NCBI GenBank assembly: GCA_017938695.1 | Contig: JAGBBA010000028.1 | Location: 1 to 54,494 of the forward strand | Length of the DNA: 54,494 nt | Reading direction: 5' to 3' | Source of the DNA: Clostridia bacterium | Lineage (GTDB): Bacteria > Bacillota > Clostridia > Christensenellales > Aristaeellaceae | Shown: positions 8,382-18,200 of the stretch, piece by piece | Position numbering within the stretch: position 1 is the first letter of the stretch | How the letters are laid out: each line of letters begins with the position of its first letter | Made by a program: the position numbers and the translations under genes | Notes under the pieces: generated by a model | Seen by the model: only the letters and a program-made list of their open reading frames with translations | Told to the model about the DNA's origin: nothing | Database searches by the model: none

Positions 8382-9440
8382 TCAGGGCAGGTTGGACAGA
8401 ATGCCCGCCATGGGCAGCATCACAGACAGAAGGATCGCGCCGATAACCACAGACAGCAGGGCCACCAGGGTGGGCTCGATGATCGCCACCAGGCGGGAGA
8501 AGCCGTCCTCCACCTGCTCTTCGTAAAGAGAGGCGATCTTGGCCATCACCTGGGGCTCGTGGCCGGAGGCTGCACCCACGCGGATCATACGGTTGTGGAA
8601 GTCCTCAAACAGCTTGGAGGCACTCAGGGCCTCGGTGAAGGTGGCACCGTCCTGCATGGCCAGGCGGATGCCCTCCACGCGCTTGGCAGCTTCCTTGTCT
8701 GTCAGGGCATAGGGGGCCATTTCCAGCGCACTCTCCATGGGGAAGCCGCTGGACAGCATCAGGGACAGCATGCTGGCCACACGGGCAGAAGACAGCTTGG
8801 CGTTGATTTTCTTCAGCGGGGGGAAGCAGGTCTGGATCAGGTGCATCACCTTGTCGCGGTAGGGGGTGCGCAGCAGAATGATACACACCAGGGCCGCCAC
8901 GCCCACCAGGGCGATCAGGGCCAGCACCACCCAGCCCACCACGGCACCGGCGTTCATCAGCACGCTGCCGCCCTCGGAGGCACCCACGCCCAGGCTGTCC
9001 AGCACGCGGTTGAACACGGGCAGCACGCGCATCAGCAGCACCAGGATGATCACCACCAGCATGGCACCCAGCACCAGGGGATAGGTGATGGCACTGGTGG
9101 CGGCAGTACGGATGCGGCCCTCACGCTCGTAGTACTGGCTCAGGCTGAGCATGATGTCCTCCAGGCGGCCGGTTTCTTCGCCGATGCCCACCATCTGCAC
9201 CATGTACTGGGGCCAGCGGTCGTCCTGGCGCAACGCCTCGTACAGCGAGCCGGTGTTCTGCATGCCGCCAAGAATGGTAGCATAAACAGGATCCGCCTCC
9301 TGCCCCTCTTCCGCCGCCAGCATTTCAATGCCGTCGTAGAGGGTCATGCCGGAATCCAGCATCAGGGCGATCTGGGCGCAGAAGCTGCTCAGCTCTTCCG
9401 GGGTGATCTTGCGTTTCTTCGCGTTCTGTTCCTTTGCCAT
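8382..9440 (-). CDS. Type II secretion/type IV pilus inner-membrane protein of the GspF/PilC family
   Basis: 352 residues with GGAGG nine bases before the ATG. It has two copies of the T2SSF helical domain: residues about 15-135 (LSSFCAQIALMLDSGMTLYDGIEML, MVGIGEETGRLEDIMLSLSQYYE) and about 215-335 (ARVASMLSLMLSSGFPMESALE, VGAASGHEPQVMAKIASLYEEQVE). Membrane helices lie near 140-160, 185-205 and 325-350. GspF/PilC proteins form the inner-membrane platform linking the ATPase to pilin assembly. It is shorter than typical 400-residue PilC because the N-terminal extension is missing. It lies 43 bp after the transglutaminase-fold gene. Confidence 0.85.
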   Translation of the reverse strand: MAKEQNAKKRKITPEELSSFCAQIALMLDSGMTLYDGIEMLAAEEGQEADPVYATILGGMQNTGSLYEALRQDDRWPQYMVQMVGIGEETGRLEDIMLSLSQYYEREGRIRTAATSAITYPLVLGAMLVVIILVLLMRVLPVFNRVLDSLGVGASEGGSVLMNAGAVVGWVVLALIALVGVAALVCIILLRTPYRDKVMHLIQTCFPPLKKINAKLSSARVASMLSLMLSSGFPMESALEMAPYALTDKEAAKRVEGIRLAMQDGATFTEALSASKLFEDFHNRMIRVGAASGHEPQVMAKIASLYEEQVEDGFSRLVAIIEPTLVALLSVVIGAILLSVMLPMAGILSNLP

Positions 9441-9483
9441 GTGATTTATCCTCCCTGTTCAAGGGTATGCATTCGGTAGCGTA

Positions 9484-10317
9484 TTAATAGAAGCGTTCTA
9501 CCGTGTATTCGCTTTCCTTCGATACGGCGTTCAGTTCCGCCGTGGGGTCGAACATGATCTCCTGGCCATCCACCACAGCCACGATCCAAGCGTGGTACAT
9601 GCCGTTATCCAGATAGCCGATCATCAGCTTGGTGGGGATGCCCTGCACGCGCATCATGCAGGCCGTCATGGCTGCCAGGTCCTGGCAGATGCCCATGCGC
9701 TTTTCAAAGCAGCCGTCAATGTCGGGCATCATGCCGGGCTTGACGGTGACCATCTTCACATAATCATAAACGAAGCCGGTTTTCACAAACTTGCAGATGG
9801 CATCGAAGCGTTCCTTCTGGGTGGCAAGCCCCTCGCACAGCTCCGAGGACTTCTGCACCGCCGGAGTACTTTCGTCGTAGAGCACATACTGGTTGGGGTA
9901 CAGGAATGCGGTGTTAGGATCGGGCAGCTCGGCCTTCACCCCGGCGCGGCCTTCCTCGGCGTACTTCTTGCCGGAAACGTTCTTATACAATATGCAGTTA
10001 TAGCTGCCGCTGCCCAGCTGCAGGGGGATGATCTCATACTCGCCCTTGCCGTTCAGGTCATAGTCCAGGGTCTGGTCGCCGCACTTCACGCGGAACTTTA
10101 GTCGCTTGTCCGTCTGGGGACCCTTCACCATGATGTAACCCTGATCCGCATGGCTGGCGTCCACCGTCAAGCCGCCGCTCTGCTGGCGTTTCGTCCCGTC
10201 GGCAGAGGGCCACAGCGCATCCGCCAGGCCAGCCAGGGCAAGCACCGCCTGCAATACAAAAAGGGCAGCCAAAACACACGCTGTCCACGCGCGGATACGG
10301 CTGCTCCTCTTCATCAT
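9484..10317 (-). CDS. Membrane-anchored transglutaminase-like protein
   Basis: 277 residues from the first of two ATGs at 10317, with GGAGGG seven bases upstream. An N-terminal helix (about 9-35) acts as anchor or signal. The C-terminal half matches the transglutaminase-like/cysteine-protease fold: catalytic Cys in KRMGICQDLAAMTACMMR, His in NGMYHAWIVAVV and Asp in MFDPTAELN, the Cys-His-Asp triad in order. It probably acts outside the membrane as an amide-bond-forming or peptidase-like enzyme; substrate unknown. It has its own promoter (10357-10385) and heads the run of pilus genes, which suggests processing or crosslinking of a surface structure. Confidence 0.8.
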   Translation of the reverse strand: MMKRSSRIRAWTACVLAALFVLQAVLALAGLADALWPSADGTKRQQSGGLTVDASHADQGYIMVKGPQTDKRLKFRVKCGDQTLDYDLNGKGEYEIIPLQLGSGSYNCILYKNVSGKKYAEEGRAGVKAELPDPNTAFLYPNQYVLYDESTPAVQKSSELCEGLATQKERFDAICKFVKTGFVYDYVKMVTVKPGMMPDIDGCFEKRMGICQDLAAMTACMMRVQGIPTKLMIGYLDNGMYHAWIVAVVDGQEIMFDPTAELNAVSKESEYTVERFY

Positions 10318-10356
10318 CAGGTTTCCCTCCCAATTAGGGTATAATATACCAGTTAC

Positions 10357-10385
10357 ATTATATTCCCCTTTTGGTTCATTTGCAA
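10357..10385 (-). promoter_or_regulatory. SigA-type promoter for the transglutaminase/pilus cluster
   Basis: TTGCAA (10385-10380), 17-bp spacer, TATAAT (10362-10357) on the minus strand, about 40 bp before the start codon. No other convincing promoter is seen until 4.4 kb, so this may drive the whole cluster. Confidence 0.75.
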
Positions 10386-10423
10386 CCTGAATCAACAATT
10401 TTCTTGAATCTATGTGACACCCC

Positions 10424-12139
10424 TCAGCCTATGCTGCCGCCCTTCATGGGTGACTGGGCATGCTGGCTGAACAATTTCAGCACGCCATGCTGGTATTTGA
10501 TCTGGGGTTTCGTCCAGCATTTGCGCCGCTGTTCCAGCACGCTGGCGACCTCCTCCGGCGGCATACGCTTGCCCTTGACGCCCACGATCTCCAGCCGCCG
10601 GGCAGGGATATCCAGCAGGATCAGGTCCCCCTCCTCCACCAGGGCGATGGGGCCGCCCTCGGCCGCCTCCGGGGACACATGCCCGATGGACGGGCCCGTG
10701 GACGCGCCGGAAAACCGGCCGTCGGTGATCAGTGCCACGCTGCGGCCCAGCTCTGCATCGGACGAAATGGCCTCGGTGGTGTAGAACATCTCCGGCATGC
10801 CGGAGCCCTTGGGGCCCTCATAGCGGATGAACACCGCGTCGCCGGGCTGAATGTCATGGTGCAGCACGGCCTGCAGGGCGTCCTCCTCGCAGTCGAAGGG
10901 CCGTGCCCGCAGAACGGCGGTGAACATCTCCTTCGGGCAGGCAGTATGCTTGATCACCGCGCCCTCCGGGGCCAGGTTGCCCTTGAGGATGGCAATGGCC
11001 CCGTCCGTGCCGATGGCCTGGTGGTAGGGCCGGATGATATCCTGCCAGTGCAGACCCACCTGGCGGCAGTCCTCGTCGCAGCGGTCGTAATAGCCGGTGC
11101 GCTTCAGTTCGTCCAGATTTTCGCCCAGGGTCTTGCCTGTTACGGTCATGGCGTCCAGGTGCAGCACGGAGCGGATCTCCTCCATCACCCGGGGCACGCC
11201 GCCGGCATAGGTGAAATACTGGGCAGGCCAGCGTCCGGCGGGGCGGATGTCCAGCAGATAGTGGGCACCCCTGTGGAGCCGGTCGAACATTTCTGCATCG
11301 AAGTCAATGCCGAATTCCCTGGCGATGGCCGGGATGTGCAGCAGGCTGTTGGTGGAGCCGGAGATGGCCGCATGCACCATCACCGCATTTTCAAATGACT
11401 CCACCGTCACCATGTCCCTGGGGCGCAGGCCCGTCCGGGCCAGGTGTATCACCTGCTGACCGGCGCGGCGGGCGGCGTCCTTCAGCCGCTGGCTGGTGGC
11501 AGGAAGCAGTGCCGTGCCGGGGAGCATCAGGCCCAGTGCCTCACCCATCACCTGCATGGTGGACGCAGTGCCCATAAAGGAGCATGCGCCGCAGCTGGGG
11601 CAAGCGTGGTGCTTGTACCATTCCAGCTTTTCCGGGGTGATCTCCCCCCGGGCGCATTTCGCCGCATAGATGCCGATCTGCTCCAGGGTGAGCAGATCCG
11701 GCCCGGCGTCCATCACGCCGCCGGTGACCAGAATGGAGGGCATGTTCACCCGGCCGATGCCCATCAGGTGGGCAGGCACAGCTTTGTCGCAGCTGGAAAT
11801 GAACACGCCGCCGTTAAAGGGCGTGGCTCCGGCGTGGATCTCGATCATCCCGGCGATGGCGTCCCGGCTGGCCAGGGAGTAGTTCATGCCATCATGGCCC
11901 TGAGCCATGCCGTCGCAGATATCCGTGGCGAAATACCGGGCAGCCTTGCCGCCGCTTTCCGCCACGCTGCGCACGGTTTCCTCCACCAGCTGCAAAAGGT
12001 GGGCACTGCCCGGATGGCTGTCGCCAAAGGTGCTCTCCACCATGATCTGCGGTTTGCTGAGGTCCTCCGCCTTCCAGCCCATGCCCATGCGCAGGGGATC
12101 CATCTCCGGCGCGGCAGCGCGAATGTCCTGACTGATCAT
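10424..12139 (-). CDS. IlvD/Edd-family dehydratase, probably acting on a sugar acid
   Basis: 571 residues from ATG 12139 (AAGGAG seven bases upstream). The IlvD/Edd family dehydrates dihydroxy-acids or sugar acids with an Fe-S cluster. Two cluster cysteine motifs are present: SSCDKAVPAHLMG and CPSCGACSFMGTASTMQ. The third IlvD ligand (PCN.H) is replaced by DSHPGSAHL, which is nearer to the Edd form, where that Cys is also absent. The C-terminal TDGRFSGASTGPSIGHVSPEAAEGG motif is intact. It lies 10 bp downstream of a beta-glycosidase-type enzyme in the same transcript. No isoleucine/valine genes are nearby, so a catabolic sugar-acid dehydratase is more likely than branched-chain synthesis. The exact substrate is not deducible. 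Confidence 0.75.
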   Translation of the reverse strand: MISQDIRAAAPEMDPLRMGMGWKAEDLSKPQIMVESTFGDSHPGSAHLLQLVEETVRSVAESGGKAARYFATDICDGMAQGHDGMNYSLASRDAIAGMIEIHAGATPFNGGVFISSCDKAVPAHLMGIGRVNMPSILVTGGVMDAGPDLLTLEQIGIYAAKCARGEITPEKLEWYKHHACPSCGACSFMGTASTMQVMGEALGLMLPGTALLPATSQRLKDAARRAGQQVIHLARTGLRPRDMVTVESFENAVMVHAAISGSTNSLLHIPAIAREFGIDFDAEMFDRLHRGAHYLLDIRPAGRWPAQYFTYAGGVPRVMEEIRSVLHLDAMTVTGKTLGENLDELKRTGYYDRCDEDCRQVGLHWQDIIRPYHQAIGTDGAIAILKGNLAPEGAVIKHTACPKEMFTAVLRARPFDCEEDALQAVLHHDIQPGDAVFIRYEGPKGSGMPEMFYTTEAISSDAELGRSVALITDGRFSGASTGPSIGHVSPEAAEGGPIALVEEGDLILLDIPARRLEIVGVKGKRMPPEEVASVLEQRRKCWTKPQIKYQHGVLKLFSQHAQSPMKGGSIG

Positions 12140-12149
12140 AGCCTGCTCC

Positions 12150-14915
12150 TTATTCAAAGACCTGGGTGCGGATGATGCGGATCTCCTTGACTTCCATGCC
12201 ACCCACCGCGAAGAAGAACTTGATGTAGAAGATCAGCCTTCTGCGCACCTCATGGGTGGTGAAGGACAGGGTCTGCCATTCCTTGTCGCCGCCGGTGATC
12301 ACCTGTGCGCCCAGGTGCATCCGGTCAACGGACACGGAAATGGGCAGCTGCGCAGTATCCGGCAGGGCGGCAGAGGCGCGGCAGATCACATCAATGCGGT
12401 ACTGGCCGCGCTTGTCCAGCTTCATCTGGAAGAGGTTGTTCTGGCCGGAAGCGGTGTTCAGCGCATCGCCGGGGATCACCGCTTCCTTGCCCACCTCCAC
12501 CTCGGGGATATGCAAGATCACGTCACCGTCCTCGTCGCGCAGCTGCTGGAGCTGCTCGTCCTCGGGGCTGGTCTGGCCCGTGAGGCGGCGGAAGGCCGGG
12601 GTATCCAGCAGGAAGCGGCAGATATTCATGGCGCTGCGCTGGTATTCCGCCCGGGTGACCGTACCGTTGGCCAGGGATTCAGCAGAATCGTCGTTGCCGC
12701 TGTTGGCAGCAGGGTTGTTGGTGACCATGAACAGGTCGTTCTGCGCCCTGACCATGGAGGCCACCTTCGACACAGAGCTCTCGCCCTGATCCTCGGAGCC
12801 TGCGGCCCACCAGTCGGTCATCACGATGCCGGTATAGCCCCACTCGCCGCGGAGGATGGTGGTGTTCAGGTCGTAGTGGCTGGCAGTCCACCAGCCGTTG
12901 AGCGGATTGTACGCCGTCATGATGGAGCGCGCGCCGCCTTCCTTTACGGCGATCTCATACCCCTTGAGGTAGATCTCCCGCAGGGCGCGCTCGGACACCA
13001 CCGCGTTCACCTGGCGGCGGTAGCTCTCCTGGTTGTTGCAGGCGTAGTGCTTGATGGTGCCCGTCACGCCGCTCTGGTGCATGCCCTTCAACTGGGCAGA
13101 GGCCATCAGGCCCGTCACCAGGGGATCCTCGGAGAAATATTCAAAGTTGCGGCCGTTCAGCGGATGCCGGTGGATGTTCATGCCGGGGCCCAGCAGGCTG
13201 TCCACCTGGTACTTGCGCATTTCCAGGCCCTCCAGCACATAGAGCTCCTCCACCAGCTTTTCGTTCCAGGTGCAGGCCTGCAGGGTGCCGTTGGGCATGG
13301 AGAAAGCGATGTTGCCGCAGTCCATGCGGATGCCGCTGGGGCCGTCGGCGCAGCAGGCGGCAGGCAGGCCGAACAGGCCGGTGAGCCTATCCGTCACGCC
13401 GCCGAAAGCACTGGCCGTGCCAGGGGTGACCCTGGGCGAGCTCATGCCCTCGCCCCGGACGATGCAGCACAGGTCGTCATCGGTCATTTGGGCGATGAAC
13501 TGCTCCATGGTGCAGCGGCCAGATGCCACGTCCGCCAGCTTCAGGCCGGCGTATTCAGCAGGGGCGATCTCCTCCGGCAGCCGCGCCATGCGCCGCTGGA
13601 CAGGGTCAATCTGCCGGGTGGGAGCATCCTCCCAGGCAATGCAGCCATCCACCGGGTGCAGCCGCTGGAAGCTCTCCACAGGGGCGCAGGCTTCCTCCAG
13701 CTGCTCAAGCGCCCGGAGCTCCGCCTGCACAAAGGTGCCTGCCTTTTCGGTGCAGCGCACGTCATGACCGGCATAGAAGGCGTACTCGCCCGCCTCCAGC
13801 ACATAGCAGGAGCGGCAGCCCGTCACGCCGCCGTCATCATAGGAGGCCAGGCGCGCCGCAGGGATGGTGATCTCCACCTCCACCGCGTCGCCGGGACGGA
13901 GCACCTCCGTCTTGGCAAAGCCACACAGCACGCGGCTGGGCTTGCCCAGCTTGCCCTGGAGCTGCTCCACGTAGACCTGCACCACTTCCTTGGCGGCAGC
14001 GTCCCCGGTGTTGGTCACCCGGGTACGAAGGATGGCCTTTTCCCCGTCCCAGGCGAAGGACACCGGCTCGTGCAGGAAGGTGGTGTAGCTCAGACCAAAG
14101 CCGAAGGGGTATAGCACCTTCTCCTTGGCGAAGGATTCAAAATAGCGGTAGCCCACGTAGATGTCCTCGGCGTACACGCTGCGGTGAGCATCGCCGAAGC
14201 CCTCGTAAGCCGGATAATCGCTGATGGCGGCAATGGTGTCGGTCAGTCTGCCGCAGGGAGCCACCCGGCCGCAGAGCACATCCGCCACACCCAGGCCACC
14301 CTCCTGGCCGCCCTGCCACACGTACAACACCGCCGCAGGCTGGAACTTTTCCACCCAGCCCATGTCGATGATATTGCCCACGTTCAGCAGCACGATGGTC
14401 CGTTCAAAATGCCGGCACACGCTCTCCAGCATGGCTTCTTCTTCCCCGGTGAGCCGCCAGCTGCCGGGTTCGTCGGCGTTATCCCGGTCCTCGCCGGCGG
14501 TGCGGCCGATGATCACCACCGCCGCATCGTTGCGCTGAGCCGCCGCGCTGACCAGGCCGTCCGCCAGGGGCATCTCCTGCTGATACCAGGGGTGGTGCGC
14601 CCAGCCGTCGCCCACGTCGAAGGGGTGCTCCGCCACATAATCCACATAGGCCTGGCGGATCTCCCCGTCCAGCCGGATATCCGCTTCGGCGGACAGTGCC
14701 TCGTAAATGCCGGTGACGTAACGGGTGTTCACCAATCCGCCGGAGCCCAGGCCGCTCTTGAAATAGTTCATCTGGGTGCGGCCAAAAAGGGCCACACGGC
14801 AGCCTTTTTCCAGGGGCAGGGCTCGGTTTTCATTGCGCAGCAGCACGCAGCCCTCGGCAATCACTTCCCGGGCCTTATCTTTAAACGCCTGATTGGTCAG
14901 CATCGGCTTTGTCAT
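12150..14915 (-). CDS. Family 3 glycoside hydrolase with permuted domain order
   Basis: 921 residues from ATG 14915 (GGAGG eight bases upstream). The C-terminal-type GH3 domain comes first (about 15-260, CVLLRNENRALPLEKG), then a fibronectin-III-like domain (about 295-385, TRVTNTGDAAAKEVVQVYVE). The catalytic barrel follows (about 440-790: DGPSGIRMD, GPGMNIHRHPLNGRNFEYFSEDP, KHYACNNQE, nucleophile Asp about 701 in VMTDWW). A C-terminal beta-sandwich of about 120 residues may bind carbohydrate. The swapped order is known from Ruminococcus albus and Butyrivibrio beta-glucosidases. No signal peptide is seen, so it probably acts in the cytoplasm on imported oligosaccharides. Operon with the dehydratase; own promoter at 14949-14977. 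Confidence 0.9.
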   Translation of the reverse strand: MTKPMLTNQAFKDKAREVIAEGCVLLRNENRALPLEKGCRVALFGRTQMNYFKSGLGSGGLVNTRYVTGIYEALSAEADIRLDGEIRQAYVDYVAEHPFDVGDGWAHHPWYQQEMPLADGLVSAAAQRNDAAVVIIGRTAGEDRDNADEPGSWRLTGEEEAMLESVCRHFERTIVLLNVGNIIDMGWVEKFQPAAVLYVWQGGQEGGLGVADVLCGRVAPCGRLTDTIAAISDYPAYEGFGDAHRSVYAEDIYVGYRYFESFAKEKVLYPFGFGLSYTTFLHEPVSFAWDGEKAILRTRVTNTGDAAAKEVVQVYVEQLQGKLGKPSRVLCGFAKTEVLRPGDAVEVEITIPAARLASYDDGGVTGCRSCYVLEAGEYAFYAGHDVRCTEKAGTFVQAELRALEQLEEACAPVESFQRLHPVDGCIAWEDAPTRQIDPVQRRMARLPEEIAPAEYAGLKLADVASGRCTMEQFIAQMTDDDLCCIVRGEGMSSPRVTPGTASAFGGVTDRLTGLFGLPAACCADGPSGIRMDCGNIAFSMPNGTLQACTWNEKLVEELYVLEGLEMRKYQVDSLLGPGMNIHRHPLNGRNFEYFSEDPLVTGLMASAQLKGMHQSGVTGTIKHYACNNQESYRRQVNAVVSERALREIYLKGYEIAVKEGGARSIMTAYNPLNGWWTASHYDLNTTILRGEWGYTGIVMTDWWAAGSEDQGESSVSKVASMVRAQNDLFMVTNNPAANSGNDDSAESLANGTVTRAEYQRSAMNICRFLLDTPAFRRLTGQTSPEDEQLQQLRDEDGDVILHIPEVEVGKEAVIPGDALNTASGQNNLFQMKLDKRGQYRIDVICRASAALPDTAQLPISVSVDRMHLGAQVITGGDKEWQTLSFTTHEVRRRLIFYIKFFFAVGGMEVKEIRIIRTQVFE

Positions 14916-14948
14916 ATGAATATCCTCCAAACGATTCCTTGGAGCATG

Positions 14949-14977
14949 AGTATAGCATATTCTTCCAGTGTTCTCAA
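14949..14977 (-). promoter_or_regulatory. SigA-type promoter for the GH3-dehydratase operon
   Basis: TTGAGA (14977-14972), 17-bp spacer, TATACT (14954-14949), 34 bp before the GH3 start codon. Confidence 0.75.
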
Positions 14978-15048
14978 GGCGTGCAGGACTTCGAAAATCC
15001 GAAAATTCCACGAAAAACGCCCTGCGGCACAAGCTACAGAGCGTGATG

Positions 15049-15134
15049 CGGAGGCGGTGGGATTCGAACCCACGGAGAGTTGCCCCTCAACTGATTTCGA
15101 GTCAGTCCCGTTATGACCACTTCGATACACCTCC
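15049..15134 (-). tRNA. tRNA-Ser(CGA)
   Basis: An 86-nt cloverleaf reads on the minus strand. The acceptor stem is GGAGGTG / CGCCTCC with discriminator G, the anticodon arm ACTGA-CTCGAAA-TCAGT gives anticodon CGA (codon UCG), there is a long variable arm of class II type, and the T arm holds GTTCGAATCC. The 3' CCA is not encoded (CAT follows the discriminator) and must be added after transcription. Confidence 0.93.
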
Positions 15135-15149
15135 ACGGGCAACAGCGAT

Positions 15150-15178
15150 ATATTATCATAAATTCAACCGTTTGGCAA
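15150..15178 (-). promoter_or_regulatory. Promoter of the tRNA-Ser gene
   Basis: TTGCCA (15178-15173), 17-bp spacer, TAATAT (15155-15150) on the minus strand, 16 bp before the tRNA 5' end. It is back-to-back with the dnaE promoter. Confidence 0.65.
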
Positions 15179-15189
15179 GGGTGGAAGCA

Positions 15190-15218
15190 TTGCAAAAAGC
15201 AGCGTATTTCTGTATAAT
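15190..15218 (+). promoter_or_regulatory. Promoter of dnaE
   Basis: TTGCAA (15190-15195), 17-bp spacer, perfect TATAAT (15213-15218), 33 bp before the dnaE start codon. Confidence 0.8.
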
Positions 15219-15251
15219 TGAAGCTGAGATTTTATCGCTACGGAGGACGCC

Positions 15252-18200
15252 ATGAGCTTCACGCATCTGCATCTGCACACGGAGTACAGCCTGCTGGACG
15301 GCGCGTGCCGCATTCCCAAGCTGGTTCAGCGCATCAAGTCGCTGGGCATGGACAGTTGCGCCATCACCGACCATGGCGTGATGTATGGCGTGATCGACTT
15401 CTACTCCGCCATGAAGGATGCGGGGCTCAAGCCCGTCATCGGCTGCGAGGCCTATGTGAGCCGCGACCGCCGGGACAAGAGCACCATCAACCGCGAGTAC
15501 AGCCACCTGATCCTCCTGTGCGAAAACAACACCGGCTACCAGAACCTGATGTACCTGATCTCCGAGGGCTTCCTTACCGGCTACTACTACCGCCCCCGTA
15601 TCGACTACGACCTGATCCGGCAGCATCACGAGGGCCTGATCTGCCTTTCCGCCTGCCTTTCCGGCGACCTGCCCAAGCTGCTCCTGGGCGACCAGTGGGA
15701 TACCGCCCGGGCCTATGTGCGCGAAATGCAGGAGATCTTCGGCAAGGAAAATTTCTATATCGAGATCATGGATCACGGCATCCGGGAAGAAAAGATCGTC
15801 CTGCCCAAATTGATCCAGTTGGCCCGGGAGATGGACGTGCCCCTGGTGGCCACCAACGACTGCCACTACCTGGAAGAAAAGGACGCCGACGCCCAGGAAG
15901 TGCTCATGTGCATCCAGACCGGCAAAACCCTGGACGACGAGGCCCGCATGCGCATGGAAACCACCCAGCTCTATGTGAAGAGCGAGGAGGAAATGCGCGC
16001 CCTGTTCCGCTCCTGCCCCGAGGCTGTTGACAATACCAAGCTTATCGCCGACCGCTGCAATGTAGAGTTCGAGTTCGGCGTCACCCGTCTGCCCCAGTAC
16101 CCCGTACCCGAAGGCGAAACCGCCCTTTCCATGCTCAAGCGGCTGTGCCACGAGGGCATGGTTCGCCTCTACCCCGATGCCAAAGAGGGCGCCGAGCCCT
16201 ACACCCGTCTGGAATACGAGCTCAACGTCATCGCCGGCATGGGTTATGTGGATTACTTCCTCATCGTGTGGGATTTCATCCACTACGCCAAGCAGAACGG
16301 CATCATGGTGGGCCCGGGCCGCGGCTCCGGCGCAGGCTCCATCGTGGCGTACACCCTGGGCATCACCATGCTGGACCCCCTGAAGTACCAGCTGCTGTTC
16401 GAACGCTTCCTCAACCCCGAGCGCGTCACCATGCCCGATATCGACGTGGACTTCTGCTACGAACGCCGCCAGGAGGTCATCGACTATGTGGCCCGCAAGT
16501 ACGGCGCGGATCACGTGAGCCAGATTATCACCTTCGGTACCATGGCTGCCAAGGGCGTGGTGCGCGACGTGGGCCGCGTGCTGGGCATGAGCTACCAGGA
16601 CACCGATGCTGTGGCCAAGGCCATTCCCTTCGACCTGGGCATGACCCTGGAAAAAGCCTTGAAGCTCTCCCCCATGCTGAAAACCATGTATGAGGAGCAG
16701 AGCGAGGTCAAGCGGCTCATCGACACCGCCATGACCCTGGAGGGCATGCCCCGCCATGCCTCTACTCATGCCGCAGGCGTGCTGATCACCGGCAAGCCCG
16801 TGATGGAATACGTCCCCCTGCAGCGCAACGATGAGGTAATCACCACCCAGTACCCCATGGGCACCATCGAACGCCTGGGCCTACTGAAAATGGACTTCCT
16901 GGGCCTGCGCACCCTGACGGTGATCCGCGACACCTTGGATATGCTCCGGGAGCAGGGCATCGACATGAAGCCCGAGGATATCCCCCTGGACGATCCTGCC
17001 GTGTATGAGATGATCTCCGCTGGCGACACCAACGGCGTGTTCCAGCTGGAAGGCAGCGGCATGACCAGCTTCCTCACCAACATGAAGCCTGCCTGCTTCG
17101 AGGATATCATCGCCGCCATTTCCCTCTACCGCCCCGGCCCCATGGATTCCATCCCCCGCTACATCGAGGGCAAGCAGAACCCGGCCTCCGTGCACTACGA
17201 AACACCCCTGCTCCGCCCCATCCTGGACGTGACCTACGGCTGCATGGTGTACCAGGAGCAGGTCATGCAGATCGTCCGCGACCTGGCAGGCTACTCCTAT
17301 GGCCGCTCCGACCTGGTGCGCCGCGCCATGGCCAAGAAAAAGCACAAGATCATGGAGCAGGAGCGCGAGTACTTCGTCTACGGCAAGACCGCTGAGGACG
17401 GCAGCATCGAGATCGCGGGCTGTATCCGCAACGGTGTGCCCGAGGCCGTGGCCAACCAGATCTACGACGAGATGATCTCCTTCGCGTCCTACGCGTTCAA
17501 CAAATCCCACGCCGCGGCTTACGGTGTGGTCACCATGCAGACGGCCTGGCTGAAGAAACACCACCCCGTGCCCTTCCTGGCCGCCATGCTCAACAGCGTT
17601 TACGGCAACCCGGGCAAGATCGCCGGGTACATCCAGCACTGCCGCTCGAAGAACATCCCCATCCTGCCCCCGGACGTGAACCGTTCCGGCTGGAAGTTCA
17701 CCGTGCAGAAGATGGATGACGGCCAGCTGGGCATCCTCTTCGGCCTGGGTGCCGTGAAGACCGTGGGCCACAACGCCGTGGCCGCCATCATGGCCGAGCG
17801 CACTGAGAAAGGCCCCTACAAAGACATTTTCGATTTCTGCCGCCGCATTGATCCCGGCGAATGCAACAAGCGCGTGGTGGAAAACCTGATCCGTGCCGGT
17901 GCCTTCGACCAGATGGGTGCCTTCCGCCCCCAGATGCTGGCCGTGTTTGAATCCGCCATGGACGCCAACATCAGCCAGCGCAAGCAGAATGTGGACGGCC
18001 AGCTGAGCCTGTTCGACCTGGCCTTCGGCAATGACGAGCCCATTTTCGAAGAGCATCGCCCCATGCCGGATATCCCCGACTTCCCCCTGCGCACCCGCCT
18101 GGCCATGGAAAAAGAGGTGTCCGGCGTGTACATCACCGGCCACCCCCTGGACGACTACCGGGACATCCTGGCCGAGCTGCCCTTCTCCACCGCCGACCTG

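Noticed and set aside
12252-14114. 620-codon plus-strand open frame
   Set aside because: Antisense of the GH3 gene; the GH3 motifs and promoter fix the coding strand.
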